This document shows positions 16,820 through 24,857 of a DNA stretch of 64,000 nt, piece after piece (the stretch's first letter is position 1; every line of letters starts with the position of its first letter). The stretch spans positions 6,213 through 70,212 of the forward strand of contig URMK01000033.1 in assembly GCA_900548905.1 (NCBI GenBank). Direction: 5' to 3'. Under the pieces are notes generated by a model that did not search any database, had not been told where the DNA came from, and was given only the letters and a program-made list of their open reading frames with translations. Position numbers and translations under genes: made by a program. This stretch comes from an uncultured Lachnospiraceae bacterium. Its GTDB lineage: Bacteria > Bacillota > Clostridia > Lachnospirales > Lachnospiraceae.

Positions 16820-18283
16820 ATGCAGACAGAAGAAAGGAAGAGCGGGGGAACGGGGGTTAGTTTTGAGGAAATAATCCCTGAAAGCAGAGGACGGATCTGG
16901 AATTTCCTTATCTGGGGCAGCGTTGTTTTTTTTACACTGCTTTACCTGTCATTGATTTTTAATAATAATGTATGGACGGATGAAATATTCAGTATGAACC
17001 TGTTCCGTGAAAACTTCGGGCAGATCGTCAGGGATACGGCAGCGGATGTTCATCCTCCCCTGTACTATTTCCTGGGACGTTTTTTCCGGCTGCTGTTTGG
17101 GGAAAGCCTTCAGGTCCAGAAGGTCCTGACCATAATCCCCATGAGCCTGACCCTGGTTCTTGGAGCTACCAAAGTCCGCCGATTCTTTGGAAACAGCGTG
17201 TCTTTTTTGTTTCTTGTATTTTTAGGCTGTATTCCCTGTTCTATGGAATATGCGGTACAGGTACGCATGTACTCCTGGGCGCTGCTGTGTGTGACTGCCT
17301 GTGGGCTTGCTGCCTGGGAAGTTTACAGGGAGGGCAGATGGCTTTCCTGGATTATGCTCAGTGTATCGGCGGTGGCGGCGGCATATCTGCATTATTTTTC
17401 CTTTGTGTCCGTTATTATTATTAACGGGATCTTGCTTCTCGTCCTGCTTTTGACCCGGGATAACCGGAAAAAACTGGGGAAATGGTTACTGTTTTCCTTG
17501 GCTATGGCGGCGGCATATCTGCCATGGCTGCCTTACTTTTATGCCCAGGTGACCAGAGTGGAAGCGGGTTACTGGATACCGCCTATTACGGCGGAAACTG
17601 TCTGGAGTTATTTTGAATGGGCCTTCGGCCTGGAACCCATCCCCCAGACAGCTTTTGTATACCTGGGAATTTCCCTGCTGGCAGGCATTTTCTGTCTGCT
17701 TCTTTTGAAAAAAAAGGAGAGGGGAATGCGGGAAAAAGGAGGGTTTGCCCTTTTGTGCATGGCAGTCCCCGCACTTACGGCGGCGGGAGGAATTGTCCTT
17801 TCGTTGATAAAACAGCCCATTTACCGGGATCAATATGTGTTTCCGGCAATGGGGCTGTTCTGCCTGTTTCTGGCAATAGGATTTGGAAGACTTCGGAAAG
17901 AGGCTGCAGTGCTCCTTCTTGCGTTCGTGCTGTTTACAGGAGCCGTTTCCTACCGGGATGAATACCGGGCGGAGTATAAGGCCACACTGACGGATCAGAC
18001 AGAGGACTTCTTTCGGGAAAACCTGGGAGAGGACGATTTCGTGGTATATAATTATCAGGCGTATTACTTTAATTATAAGTATTATTTTCCGGAGGACAGG
18101 CTTTTTTATGTCCGGGATGTGGATTTGTCACAGGATTTTGATGAAATCTGGTTTTTGGATACGGATTTTGAATGGGATTTTGTCCCGGATCAAATCATCC
18201 CCTACAATCTGCAGATAGAATATGTGGGACATTATGGTATTGAATACAATGAGTTCGATCTCTACCGGGTGACCAAACAGTGA
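16820..18283 (+). CDS. GT39/ArnT-like membrane glycosyltransferase (GT-C)
   Basis: This protein of 487 residues has about ten to twelve transmembrane helices. Between the first two lies the catalytic loop: WTDEIFS (the acidic residue), then DVHPPLYYFLGRFF, the HPPLYY hallmark of the PMT/ArnT family. Such enzymes use a polyprenyl-phosphate sugar and act outside the membrane. ATG 16820 has AGGAG 5 bases upstream; ATG 16802 is an alternative start that adds 6 residues. A 20-residue YY/N-rich extracellular tail region (YQAYYFNYKYYF) precedes the end. It lies among pseudaminic acid genes; the sugar and acceptor are unknown. Confidence 0.87.
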   Translation: MQTEERKSGGTGVSFEEIIPESRGRIWNFLIWGSVVFFTLLYLSLIFNNNVWTDEIFSMNLFRENFGQIVRDTAADVHPPLYYFLGRFFRLLFGESLQVQKVLTIIPMSLTLVLGATKVRRFFGNSVSFLFLVFLGCIPCSMEYAVQVRMYSWALLCVTACGLAAWEVYREGRWLSWIMLSVSAVAAAYLHYFSFVSVIIINGILLLVLLLTRDNRKKLGKWLLFSLAMAAAYLPWLPYFYAQVTRVEAGYWIPPITAETVWSYFEWAFGLEPIPQTAFVYLGISLLAGIFCLLLLKKKERGMREKGGFALLCMAVPALTAAGGIVLSLIKQPIYRDQYVFPAMGLFCLFLAIGFGRLRKEAAVLLLAFVLFTGAVSYRDEYRAEYKATLTDQTEDFFRENLGEDDFVVYNYQAYYFNYKYYFPEDRLFYVRDVDLSQDFDEIWFLDTDFEWDFVPDQIIPYNLQIEYVGHYGIEYNEFDLYRVTKQ

Positions 18284-18301
18284 CAAAGAGGGGAGAATGG
18301 T

Positions 18302-19330
18302 ATGAAGCTGAGCGTTATTGTTCCTGTTTATAATACGGCAGGTGAGGGCAAGCTGGAGTATTGCCTGGATTCTCTGGTGAACCAGACCTATAAGGATATG
18401 GAAATAATCGCTGTGGACGACTGCTCCACGGATCATTCCCTGGAAATCCTCCGGCGTTATGAAAGGCAATACCCGGAACGGTTCCGGGCGGTACATTCCC
18501 CGGAAAACCGGAAGCAGGGCGGTGCAAAGAATCTGGGACTGTCCCTGGCAAAGGGAGAGTGGATCGGTTTTATTGACAGCGACGACTGGATAACACCGGA
18601 TATGTATGAGGTCATGCTGGCCCGGGCGGAAGAAACCGGAGCGGATATGGTGGGCTGCGATTATTGCCTGACCCATGAGCACAGCATGAAGGAGGGGCAG
18701 GTGGTCCCCAATAACAAGCCGTCACAAACGGGGGTGCTGGATCATGAGAAATATGCCTCCCTTATTCTGGACAGCGGAAGCCTGGTGGTAAAAATCTACC
18801 GGCGTGAGATTATCCTCGGCTGTGACAGCCGTTTCCCGGAAGGCATTTTTTATGAGGACAATGCCCTTGGGAATACCTGGATGCTGCGGGCCACGAACTT
18901 TGCTTATATCCCCAGGGCCATGTATTATTATTACCAGCATGAAGAATCCACCGTGCATACCATTACCCGGAAACGGTGTGAGGACAGAATGGAAGCCGGC
19001 CGGATCATGGTGGCGGAGGCAAAAAAATACGGATTCCTGGAGGCGTATTATAAGGAACTGGAATGCAGCTTCACAGTCCTGTTTTATGTGAATACCCTCT
19101 TTACTTATATGTTCGGCGTGAAAAAAAAGGAGCTGTCCTTTGTGAAGGCTTTGGGAAAAGAGATGCGTGATACGTTCCCCGGATTTCAGGATAATCCCTA
19201 CTATCAACAGCGTTTCAATGAAGAGGAGAAAAAGCTGGTGCGTCTGCAGCAGAAGTCTTCCCTGGGATTCATGCTTTATTTTTCCCTGTTGTGGGCATAC
19301 CGGAATTTCAGGAAAGGGAAAAAGAAATGA
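18302..19330 (+). CDS. Glycosyltransferase family 2
   Basis: This 342-residue enzyme begins SVIVPVYNTAGEG, followed by IIAVDDCSTDHS and FIDSDDWI near residue 92, a complete GT2 GT-A signature. The EDNALGN segment near residue 182 gives the ED motif of the catalytic base. A GGGGAG site precedes the ATG. It overlaps the following ATP-grasp gene by 4 bases (ATGA), so the two are likely made together. Its place inside the pseudaminic acid block hints at use of a block-specific sugar, but GT2 enzymes are rarely nonulosonate transferases. Confidence 0.9.
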   Translation: MKLSVIVPVYNTAGEGKLEYCLDSLVNQTYKDMEIIAVDDCSTDHSLEILRRYERQYPERFRAVHSPENRKQGGAKNLGLSLAKGEWIGFIDSDDWITPDMYEVMLARAEETGADMVGCDYCLTHEHSMKEGQVVPNNKPSQTGVLDHEKYASLILDSGSLVVKIYRREIILGCDSRFPEGIFYEDNALGNTWMLRATNFAYIPRAMYYYYQHEESTVHTITRKRCEDRMEAGRIMVAEAKKYGFLEAYYKELECSFTVLFYVNTLFTYMFGVKKKELSFVKALGKEMRDTFPGFQDNPYYQQRFNEEEKKLVRLQQKSSLGFMLYFSLLWAYRNFRKGKKK

Positions 19331-20670
19331 GAGCAGCATTGATAGGGGCGGGAGAAGAATCCCTTCATACGATACAAAAAGCACAGGAGCTGGGAGTCCG
19401 GGTGACGGCGCTGGATGGAAATCCCCGGGCGGCGGGGCTGGAGGCGGCCGATGAGGGCCTGACAGTGGATATAGCGGATGAAAAAGCTGTGCTGGAGGCG
19501 CTGCGGTCCAGAAAACCGGATTTTCTGATAACAGGGCCGATTGGCAGGTATCTGACAACTGCAGGGGCTGTGAATGATGCGCTGGGGCTTCCCGGAATCA
19601 GCAGGCAGGCCGCGGTGCTTTGTACGGACAAATATCTGTTTCATAGAAAGCTGCAGGAAAAGGGACTCAGGAACTGCCATTGCTATCTGCTTGCGGCAGG
19701 GGAACCAATTTCCAAAGATGCTTACGCAGATCTTGGTTTTCCCGCTATTTTAAAGCCCAGGTATGGTTCCGGCAGCAGGGGGATTTTTTTTCTGGAGGAG
19801 AGAGCGCAGCTGGAAGAGGCTTTGCCCGGGCTGTGTGCGGCAGGTGTGCCGGCGGGGTCCGGTAGAAAGCCGCAGGAGCTGATTCCGGAAGAGGATTATG
19901 TGCAGGAGCTGATCCCGGAAGAGGATTATGTGCTGGAGGAAGCTGTGGGCGGTGTGGAATACGGTGTGGATGCCGCAATGGACGGAGAGCGGTTTTGTAT
20001 GATCCTGCTGCGCCGAAAGCTGCTGACGGCGCCGCCTGCCCGCCAGGCGGTGGGGTATCTCTCCATTGCTCCCGGGGGTAGCGGCGCGGATGCACTGCTT
20101 TGTGAGAGGGCGGAGGTTTACCTGTCTGAGGTGACCGCCCTGCTGGGACTGAAAAACTGTCTCCTGCATGCGGATTTGATGATAGGGGAAGACCATATTT
20201 TTGCCATAGAACTGTCGGCACGGCCCTCCGGCCATAATCTGCATAATCTCTTCACGCCTATGGCAACGGGGGTGGATATGGCCGGGCAGTATATCCGCAG
20301 CCGCTGCGGCATGGCTTGTTCTTATGTGCCGGAAAAGACGGAAAAGCTGATGATCCATTATTTTGATTTGGAAGAATGTCTCGTAAAGACCGTCCCGGAA
20401 CCGGGCGGACTGAAGCTGCCGGAGGGGATTGTGCTGAGGGCCTGGCACTGTACCATCAATCCGGGGGATTCGATGGAAAAGGTATCCACCGGGCATTCGC
20501 TTATGGGACGGGGGTATTTTATCCTGCAGGCGGAAGAAGGGCTTCAACAAAGTGCGGATGAAACCGAAGGTATGCTGAAGCATGCCGCCGATGGGGTACT
20601 TGGGCAGTTTGACGTGGAACGGTTATATTTTAAGAAAAAGCCGGAGATTTTTGTGGAAAATTGCCTTTGA
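19327..20670 (+). CDS. ATP-grasp ligase in the pseudaminic acid block
   Basis: This 447-residue protein has the three-part ATP-grasp build: a Rossmann-like N-terminal domain (ALIGAGEESLHTIQKA), a central lid region (LKPRYGSGSRGI, glycine-rich loop) and the metal-binding strand HADLMIGEDHIFAIELSARPSG, where E and the following S/N region hold magnesium. ATP-grasp ligases join a carboxylate to an amine or thiol through an acylphosphate. ATG 19327 overlaps the GT2 stop. A 10-residue in-frame duplication lies in the centre. It ends with a strong terminator. No role in known Pse pathways is established; acylation of an amino sugar is a reasonable inference. Confidence 0.85.
   Translation: MRAALIGAGEESLHTIQKAQELGVRVTALDGNPRAAGLEAADEGLTVDIADEKAVLEALRSRKPDFLITGPIGRYLTTAGAVNDALGLPGISRQAAVLCTDKYLFHRKLQEKGLRNCHCYLLAAGEPISKDAYADLGFPAILKPRYGSGSRGIFFLEERAQLEEALPGLCAAGVPAGSGRKPQELIPEEDYVQELIPEEDYVLEEAVGGVEYGVDAAMDGERFCMILLRRKLLTAPPARQAVGYLSIAPGGSGADALLCERAEVYLSEVTALLGLKNCLLHADLMIGEDHIFAIELSARPSGHNLHNLFTPMATGVDMAGQYIRSRCGMACSYVPEKTEKLMIHYFDLEECLVKTVPEPGGLKLPEGIVLRAWHCTINPGDSMEKVSTGHSLMGRGYFILQAEEGLQQSADETEGMLKHAADGVLGQFDVERLYFKKKPEIFVENCL
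19873..19932 (+). repeat. In-frame 30-bp tandem duplication inside the ATP-grasp gene
   Basis: Two 30-bp units (19873-19902 and 19903-19932) differ by one base (GATTCC/GATCCC) and each encode QELIPEEDYV. They lie just before the conserved EEAVGGVEYGVDAA segment, so the insert adds 10 residues in a surface loop. Confidence 0.95.
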
Positions 20671-20705
20671 ACAGAAGGATAAAATCCGGTATAATAAGAA
20701 TACAG

Positions 20706-20753
20706 CGTGTGGCATAACTGCGTAAATCCGGTTGACTGCCACACGTTTTTTTT
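20706..20753 (+). terminator. Rho-independent terminator after the ATP-grasp gene
   Basis: A perfect 9-bp stem CGTGTGGCA (20706-20714) / TGCCACACG (20737-20745) is followed by eight T residues. The loop is large (22 bases). It would end the pseB-to-ATP-grasp transcript. Confidence 0.85.
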
Positions 20754-20872
20754 GTGTGTATGGGGAAGCCGGAGTAATCTAAGGAACAGTCCGGATTTGC
20801 CCGTACGGTTGCTAAAATAATTCTATAAGGGAATTCCGCGGCAGTATGGGTTATTAGGATCCGCGGAATAAA
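20754..20872. other. Non-coding stretch with a hairpin between two terminator-like elements
   Basis: No gene is visible here. A perfect 9-bp stem ATTCCGCGG (20833-20841) / CCGCGGAAT (20861-20869) is present. The stretch could hold a short RNA or an MATE leader, but no clear promoter was found. Confidence 0.4.
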
Positions 20873-20927
20873 AAGCGTGTGGCCAGAGGCATAAATCCAG
20901 CTCTCAATGGCACGCGCTTATTTTTTT
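20873..20927 (+). terminator. Second terminator-like hairpin upstream of the MATE gene
   Basis: The stem AAGCGTGTGGCCA / TGGCACGCGCTT (one G-U pair and one bulge) is followed by ATTTTTTT. Its sequence resembles the terminator at 20706: both begin GCGTGTGGC and carry TAAATCC in the loop. Because it stands before the MATE gene, it may act as a leader attenuator. Confidence 0.6.
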
Positions 20928-20999
20928 GCCAGGCTTATGCATACCGTCAGCGCACCGGCATGTATAGGGCTTGTATTCATAATCAGGAGGTTATTTAAA

Positions 21000-22406
21000 A
21001 TGGAAGAAAAATCAAATGCGTTTTTGGAAACGGAGAAAGTGGGCACTTTGATGGGCAAATATGCCGTGCCCTGTATTATTTCACTGCTGGTGGCGGCACT
21101 GTATAATATCGTGGATCAGATTTTTATCGCAAATGCCGGTTATTTAGGTTCTTATGGAAATGCAGCCAATACGGTAGTGTTCCCGCTGACAGTGGTGGCG
21201 CTGGCGGCTGCCGTAATGATCGGGGACGGCTGTTGTGCTTTTGTAAGTATCAGCCTGGGGGCCAATCAAAAGGAAAATGCACACAGAAGCATCGGAAGTG
21301 CGGTAATTCTGTGTGTCCTGGCCGGCCTGGTGCTGACGGCTGTTTATTTTTTGTTCCGGGATCCCATCCTTACCATGTTCGGCGGAAGGGTCAATGAAGA
21401 AACCTTTCAATATGCCAAAGAATATTTTATCTACATTTCCATGGGGATTCCATTCTATATGTTCGGCCAGGCCATGAATCCGATCATCCGTTCCGACGGA
21501 AGTCCTAAATTCGCCATGGTTTCCACGTTGGCAGGAGCCGTAATCAATATAATATTAGATCCTCTGTTTATTTTTGTGTTCCGGTGGGGGATGATGGGAG
21601 CGGCGGTTGCCACGGTAATCGGTCAGGTAGTTACGGCGGCTCTGGCCGTTTGGTATTTGTTCCATATGAAGGCTGTCAGACTGGAAAAGAAGAGCTTTCA
21701 TTTATCCGGAAGGCTGGCGGGGAAATTTCTTCCGCTGGGAATCTGCAGCTTTTTGTCACAGATTTCCCTTGTGGCGGCCATGGCGGCTATCAACAATATG
21801 ATTCGCAAATACGGCGCCCTGGATCCTGTTTTCTGCAAGACGGAATATGCCCAGATTCCGATGGCGGTAGTGGGAATCGTCATGAAATTCTTCCAGATAG
21901 TCATTTCCATATCCGTGGGAATGGCGGCAGGCTGCATTCCCATAGTAGGGTATAATATCGGGGCGGGAAGAAAGGACAGGGCCAGGGCACTTTTTACCCG
22001 GCTGCTGACGGCGGAGGCAGTTGTGGGTGCGGTTGCTTTTCTTATTGTAGAGCTGTTCCCGCGGCAGCTCATTGCGGTATTCGGGGCAGCCAATGAAAGT
22101 GTATATTATACGGATTTTGCAGTGAAATCCTTCCGTATTTATCTTTGTATGATGATTTTCGCCTGTGTGAATAAGGCTACCTTTATATATTTACAGTCAC
22201 TGGGAAAAGCGTTTCTGTCAACGGCGCTCTCGATGGTGCGGGAGGTGGTGTTCGGTGTTGGTTTTGCCCTGCTGCTGCCGCTGTTATTCGGCCTGGACGG
22301 GGTATTGTATTCCATGCCGGTATCCGATATTCTTACCTTTCTGGTTTCGGCAGTCATAATCCGGTATACTTACCGGACATTAAAGGCAGACCCCTGCTTC
22401 ATTTAA
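21000..22406 (+). CDS. MATE family transporter (MepA/DinF-like)
   Basis: This 468-residue protein has twelve membrane segments in two similar halves, with motifs of the MATE branch of the MOP superfamily (ALYNIVDQIFIA, GDGCCAFVSISLGANQ, MNPIIRSDGSPK, NIILDPLFIF, YNIGAG). MATE proteins are cation-coupled exporters of small molecules; lipid-linked glycan flippases (Wzx) are a different branch. ATG 21000 follows an ideal AGGAGG site; a longer reading from 20907 would start inside a terminator hairpin. It is cut off from the ATP-grasp gene by two terminator-like hairpins. Its stop overlaps the pseI stop from the other strand by 4 bases. Export of a metabolite of this block is possible but unproven. 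Confidence 0.9.
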   Translation: MEEKSNAFLETEKVGTLMGKYAVPCIISLLVAALYNIVDQIFIANAGYLGSYGNAANTVVFPLTVVALAAAVMIGDGCCAFVSISLGANQKENAHRSIGSAVILCVLAGLVLTAVYFLFRDPILTMFGGRVNEETFQYAKEYFIYISMGIPFYMFGQAMNPIIRSDGSPKFAMVSTLAGAVINIILDPLFIFVFRWGMMGAAVATVIGQVVTAALAVWYLFHMKAVRLEKKSFHLSGRLAGKFLPLGICSFLSQISLVAAMAAINNMIRKYGALDPVFCKTEYAQIPMAVVGIVMKFFQIVISISVGMAAGCIPIVGYNIGAGRKDRARALFTRLLTAEAVVGAVAFLIVELFPRQLIAVFGAANESVYYTDFAVKSFRIYLCMMIFACVNKATFIYLQSLGKAFLSTALSMVREVVFGVGFALLLPLLFGLDGVLYSMPVSDILTFLVSAVIIRYTYRTLKADPCFI

Positions 22407-23467
22407 AGCGGCTGCCCGTTGATCAAATCCCAGGACAGAGGCGTACCCCTGCGGATATCGCAGGCCGCCTTTTGCCCCAGTATCTGCTCATAATACATGG
22501 TGTGCAGCCCGTTGCCAGGGCGGATGGAACGGACATTTTCGGAGGTCAGGGCTTCCCCGCGGGAAATATCCTGAACGGCAAAGAGCGAACGGGCGCCCTC
22601 GTGTTCAAGTTCCTGCTTGGGAGTGAGACGGAATTCCGGCGATCCCAGGGCTTTTTCCATGATACGGATATTCTTTACCATTTCGGCAAATTCTTCCGGC
22701 TCCATAGAGAAGGCTCCGTCGGGGCCTCCGTCACTGCGCCGCAGCGTCAGATGCTTTTCCACCATTTTAACCCCGAGAGCGATGGAACCGGAAGCAACGG
22801 CAGGGCCCATCGTATGATCGGAAAGCCCCATCAGGCAGTCAAAGGCGGTTCCCAGGGTAGGAATCATATTCAGGTTGATATCCTCATAAGGGGTGGGATA
22901 GGAGGAAACACACTTCAAAAGCATGATGTCTTCATTTCCTTCCTCGCGGCATACCCGGAGGGCGCGTTCTATATCCTCCAGATGTGCGATTCCTGTGGCA
23001 AATATGACAGGCTTATGGAGGCGGGCAATCTTACGGATGAGAGGAATATCGTTGATTTCATAGGAAGCCAGCTTGTAGGCGGGCATATTCATAGATTCCA
23101 TAAAATCTACGGCGGTAAAATCAAAAGGGGAGGAGAAGCATTCCATTCCCAGCCGGTTTGCCTCTTCCATCAGCCGGGGCTGCCAGTCCCAGGGGGTATA
23201 GGCCTCCTGATACAGCTTGTACAGAGTGGTTCCGTCCCAGATGGTTCCCTGGGTGATTTGAAAACAAGTGTCCTCGCAGTCCATGGTTATGGTGTCCGGG
23301 GTAAAGGTCTGCAGCTTGACGGCATCGGCTCCCGCCTCTTTGGCGGCATGTATGATTTCCATGGCGCGGCCGTAATCCTGAAGGTGGTTGGCCGACATTT
23401 CGGCTACGATGAAAACAGGAGCGTCTTTACCCACTTTACGGGAGCCGATGGTAAAATTTTTATTCAT
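22403..23467 (-). CDS. pseI: Pseudaminic acid synthase, PseI
   Basis: This 354-residue NeuB-family enzyme condenses phosphoenolpyruvate with the 6-deoxy-AltdiNAc made by PseG to give pseudaminic acid. The barrel domain shows VAEMSANH, DAVKLQTF, KLASYEINDIPLI, LLKCVSSYPTPYEDINL and MGLSDHTMG, the PseI-type versions of these motifs. A C-terminal SAF (antifreeze-like) domain begins near residue 290 (RSLFAVQDISRGE). ATG 23467 shares one base with the stop of the upstream decarboxylase-like gene (TGATG), which indicates translational coupling. Confidence 0.96.
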   Translation of the reverse strand: MNKNFTIGSRKVGKDAPVFIVAEMSANHLQDYGRAMEIIHAAKEAGADAVKLQTFTPDTITMDCEDTCFQITQGTIWDGTTLYKLYQEAYTPWDWQPRLMEEANRLGMECFSSPFDFTAVDFMESMNMPAYKLASYEINDIPLIRKIARLHKPVIFATGIAHLEDIERALRVCREEGNEDIMLLKCVSSYPTPYEDINLNMIPTLGTAFDCLMGLSDHTMGPAVASGSIALGVKMVEKHLTLRRSDGGPDGAFSMEPEEFAEMVKNIRIMEKALGSPEFRLTPKQELEHEGARSLFAVQDISRGEALTSENVRSIRPGNGLHTMYYEQILGQKAACDIRRGTPLSWDLINGQPL

Positions 23468-24687
23468 CACAATTCCTCTCTTTCTGTGTAATTTTTCTGC
23501 ATAAATTCTTTTACATCCCATTGATCACGGGCCTTAAACAGCGAACCATCCCGATGTTCCACATAAACGGGCGGGAAATAATGGATAAAAAGAGGATTCA
23601 GACACATCGTATAACCGCCGGCTGTGTCATAAATAATCTGATCCCCGGGCTTCAGGGCGGGGCCGTCCGTTATTTCAAAAAGACGGTCATATTCCATACA
23701 GGTAAAACCGGTCACCCACTGGCTTTTCACCTGAGGGCGGCTGCCCGGATCATCCGTATAACAGATATGATGGGGGTAGACATGCCTGGTCACCAAAGGG
23801 TTTAAGTTGGTCCGGCTGCCGTCGGTTACCAGGAAGGAACGTCCCCGGATTTCTTTAGTATCTTTTACGGAGGTCACAAAGGTGGTAGCTCTGGATATCA
23901 GGGAGACCCCGGGCTCAGCAATCAATGTGGTATGCTCCGGATCAAACTTTTCACGCAGCTTTTGGCAGATGGCCGGAAAATAATCCCGGTAATCCGGCTT
24001 GTCCTCTCTGCCGCCGAAATAGCCGCCGCCCATATCCACATAGGAAAGGGTAAGGCTGTATTCCTCTGCAATCCGGACAGCCATGCTGGCCAGAGCGGCA
24101 TAGACATCCACAGTCCGTGACTGGGTGGAGGAATGGAGATGAAGTCCCGCCACCGTTACATTGGGAAGCGCGGATAAACGGAGGATTACCTCCTGCAGTT
24201 TACCGTTTTCATAGCAATAACCGAAACGGCCGCCTTCTTCTTCCACGAGAACCTCTTTGGGACACAAAGCGGCAATGTCACAGTTTACCCGAAGGCCCAC
24301 CGAAAAATGCCGCTGCGGATAAGAAGCGCTCAGCTCCTCCAGCCAGCCCGGTTCTTCGGTGGAATCCAGGTTAATATAGCCGTTTTCGGACAGTATCGTC
24401 TCAAATATTTTTCTGTCTTTGATAGGGCCGTTATAAATCATATGGGAATTCGGGAACCCAAGCTCTCTTACAAGCCGGTATTCCGTGTCGGAAACGATTT
24501 CCGCATAAAAGCCCTGCCCTTTCATATACTGGAGGAGCCAGGGAAGAGAATTGGTTTTTACAGAGTAGCCGACCAGGTGATTGGGCCCCCAGTTTTTGGA
24601 GAGGGCCTCCTTGAGCATGGAGGCATCTGTGTCCAGTCCTGTTTCCGATATATAGTAATAAGGTGTCTGCAGTATATCTGCGTTCAT
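23467..24687 (-). CDS. PLP fold-type III decarboxylase-like protein in the pse operon
   Basis: This 406-residue protein belongs to the ornithine/diaminopimelate decarboxylase superfamily. The PLP lysine lies in VGYSVKTNS (about residue 44), followed by AGLHLHSSTQS, DMGGGYFG for phosphate binding, and AEPGVSL. Most members read EPGR at this last site, so the arginine is replaced by valine. The substrate-side cysteine and aspartate of the partner subunit seem present in FTCMEYDRL. It is not a known Pse enzyme, yet it sits between pseF and pseI and is coupled to pseI. It may supply an amine-containing side group. The ATG follows an AAAGGAAA site. Confidence 0.85.
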   Translation of the reverse strand: MNADILQTPYYYISETGLDTDASMLKEALSKNWGPNHLVGYSVKTNSLPWLLQYMKGQGFYAEIVSDTEYRLVRELGFPNSHMIYNGPIKDRKIFETILSENGYINLDSTEEPGWLEELSASYPQRHFSVGLRVNCDIAALCPKEVLVEEEGGRFGYCYENGKLQEVILRLSALPNVTVAGLHLHSSTQSRTVDVYAALASMAVRIAEEYSLTLSYVDMGGGYFGGREDKPDYRDYFPAICQKLREKFDPEHTTLIAEPGVSLISRATTFVTSVKDTKEIRGRSFLVTDGSRTNLNPLVTRHVYPHHICYTDDPGSRPQVKSQWVTGFTCMEYDRLFEITDGPALKPGDQIIYDTAGGYTMCLNPLFIHYFPPVYVEHRDGSLFKARDQWDVKEFMQKNYTEREEL

Positions 24688-24724
24688 GGGATTTCCTTTC
24701 TGTGTAGATATTCTATAAATTCTG

Positions 24725-24751
24725 GTAACTGTCCCGTGCCTTCACAGTTAC
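24725..24751 (-). repeat. 27-bp hairpin repeat (family member)
   Basis: Arms GTAACTGT / ACAGTTAC are perfectly paired, with an 11-base centre. It lies between pseF and the decarboxylase-like gene. Read on the minus strand the centre starts GAAGG, as in the members at 36606, 38375 and 28871. Confidence 0.85.
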
Positions 24752-24754
24752 AGA

Positions 24755-24857
24755 TTCTGCATATTGCAGTACTTTAGTTCTGCATATTGCAGTACTTTAG
24801 TTCTGCAATTGCAGTACTTTAGTTCTGCATATTGCAGTACTTTAGTTCTGCAATTGC
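24755..24857. repeat. Tandem repeat covering the 3' end of pseF
   Basis: There are about 4.5 head-to-tail copies of a 22-23 bp unit that begins TTCTGCA and ends ACTTTAG: 24755-24777, 24778-24800, 24801-24822 (22 bp), 24823-24845, and a partial copy 24846-24857. Each unit contains a palindrome (CTGCATATTGCAG or CTGCAATTGCAG). Copies 4 and 5 lie inside pseF, and copy 3 provides its stop codon. Confidence 0.95.

Noticed and set aside
20907..20999. Longer N-terminus for the MATE transporter from ATG 20907
   Set aside because: That ATG lies inside a terminator-like hairpin, while ATG 21000 has an ideal AGGAGG site and the usual MATE start.
21000..22406. MATE gene as the Wzx flippase of the locus
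   Set aside because: Its motifs fit drug/metabolite MATE proteins of the MepA type better than Wzx, and the ABC transporter at 33687 is a better flippase candidate.
22472..23491. Long open frame on the plus strand opposite pseI
   Set aside because: It mirrors the coding frame of pseI on the other strand, has no ribosome site and shows no protein motif.
24755..24857. Possible CRISPR-like repeat array
   Set aside because: The copies are head-to-tail with no spacers and lie partly inside pseF; no cas genes are present.
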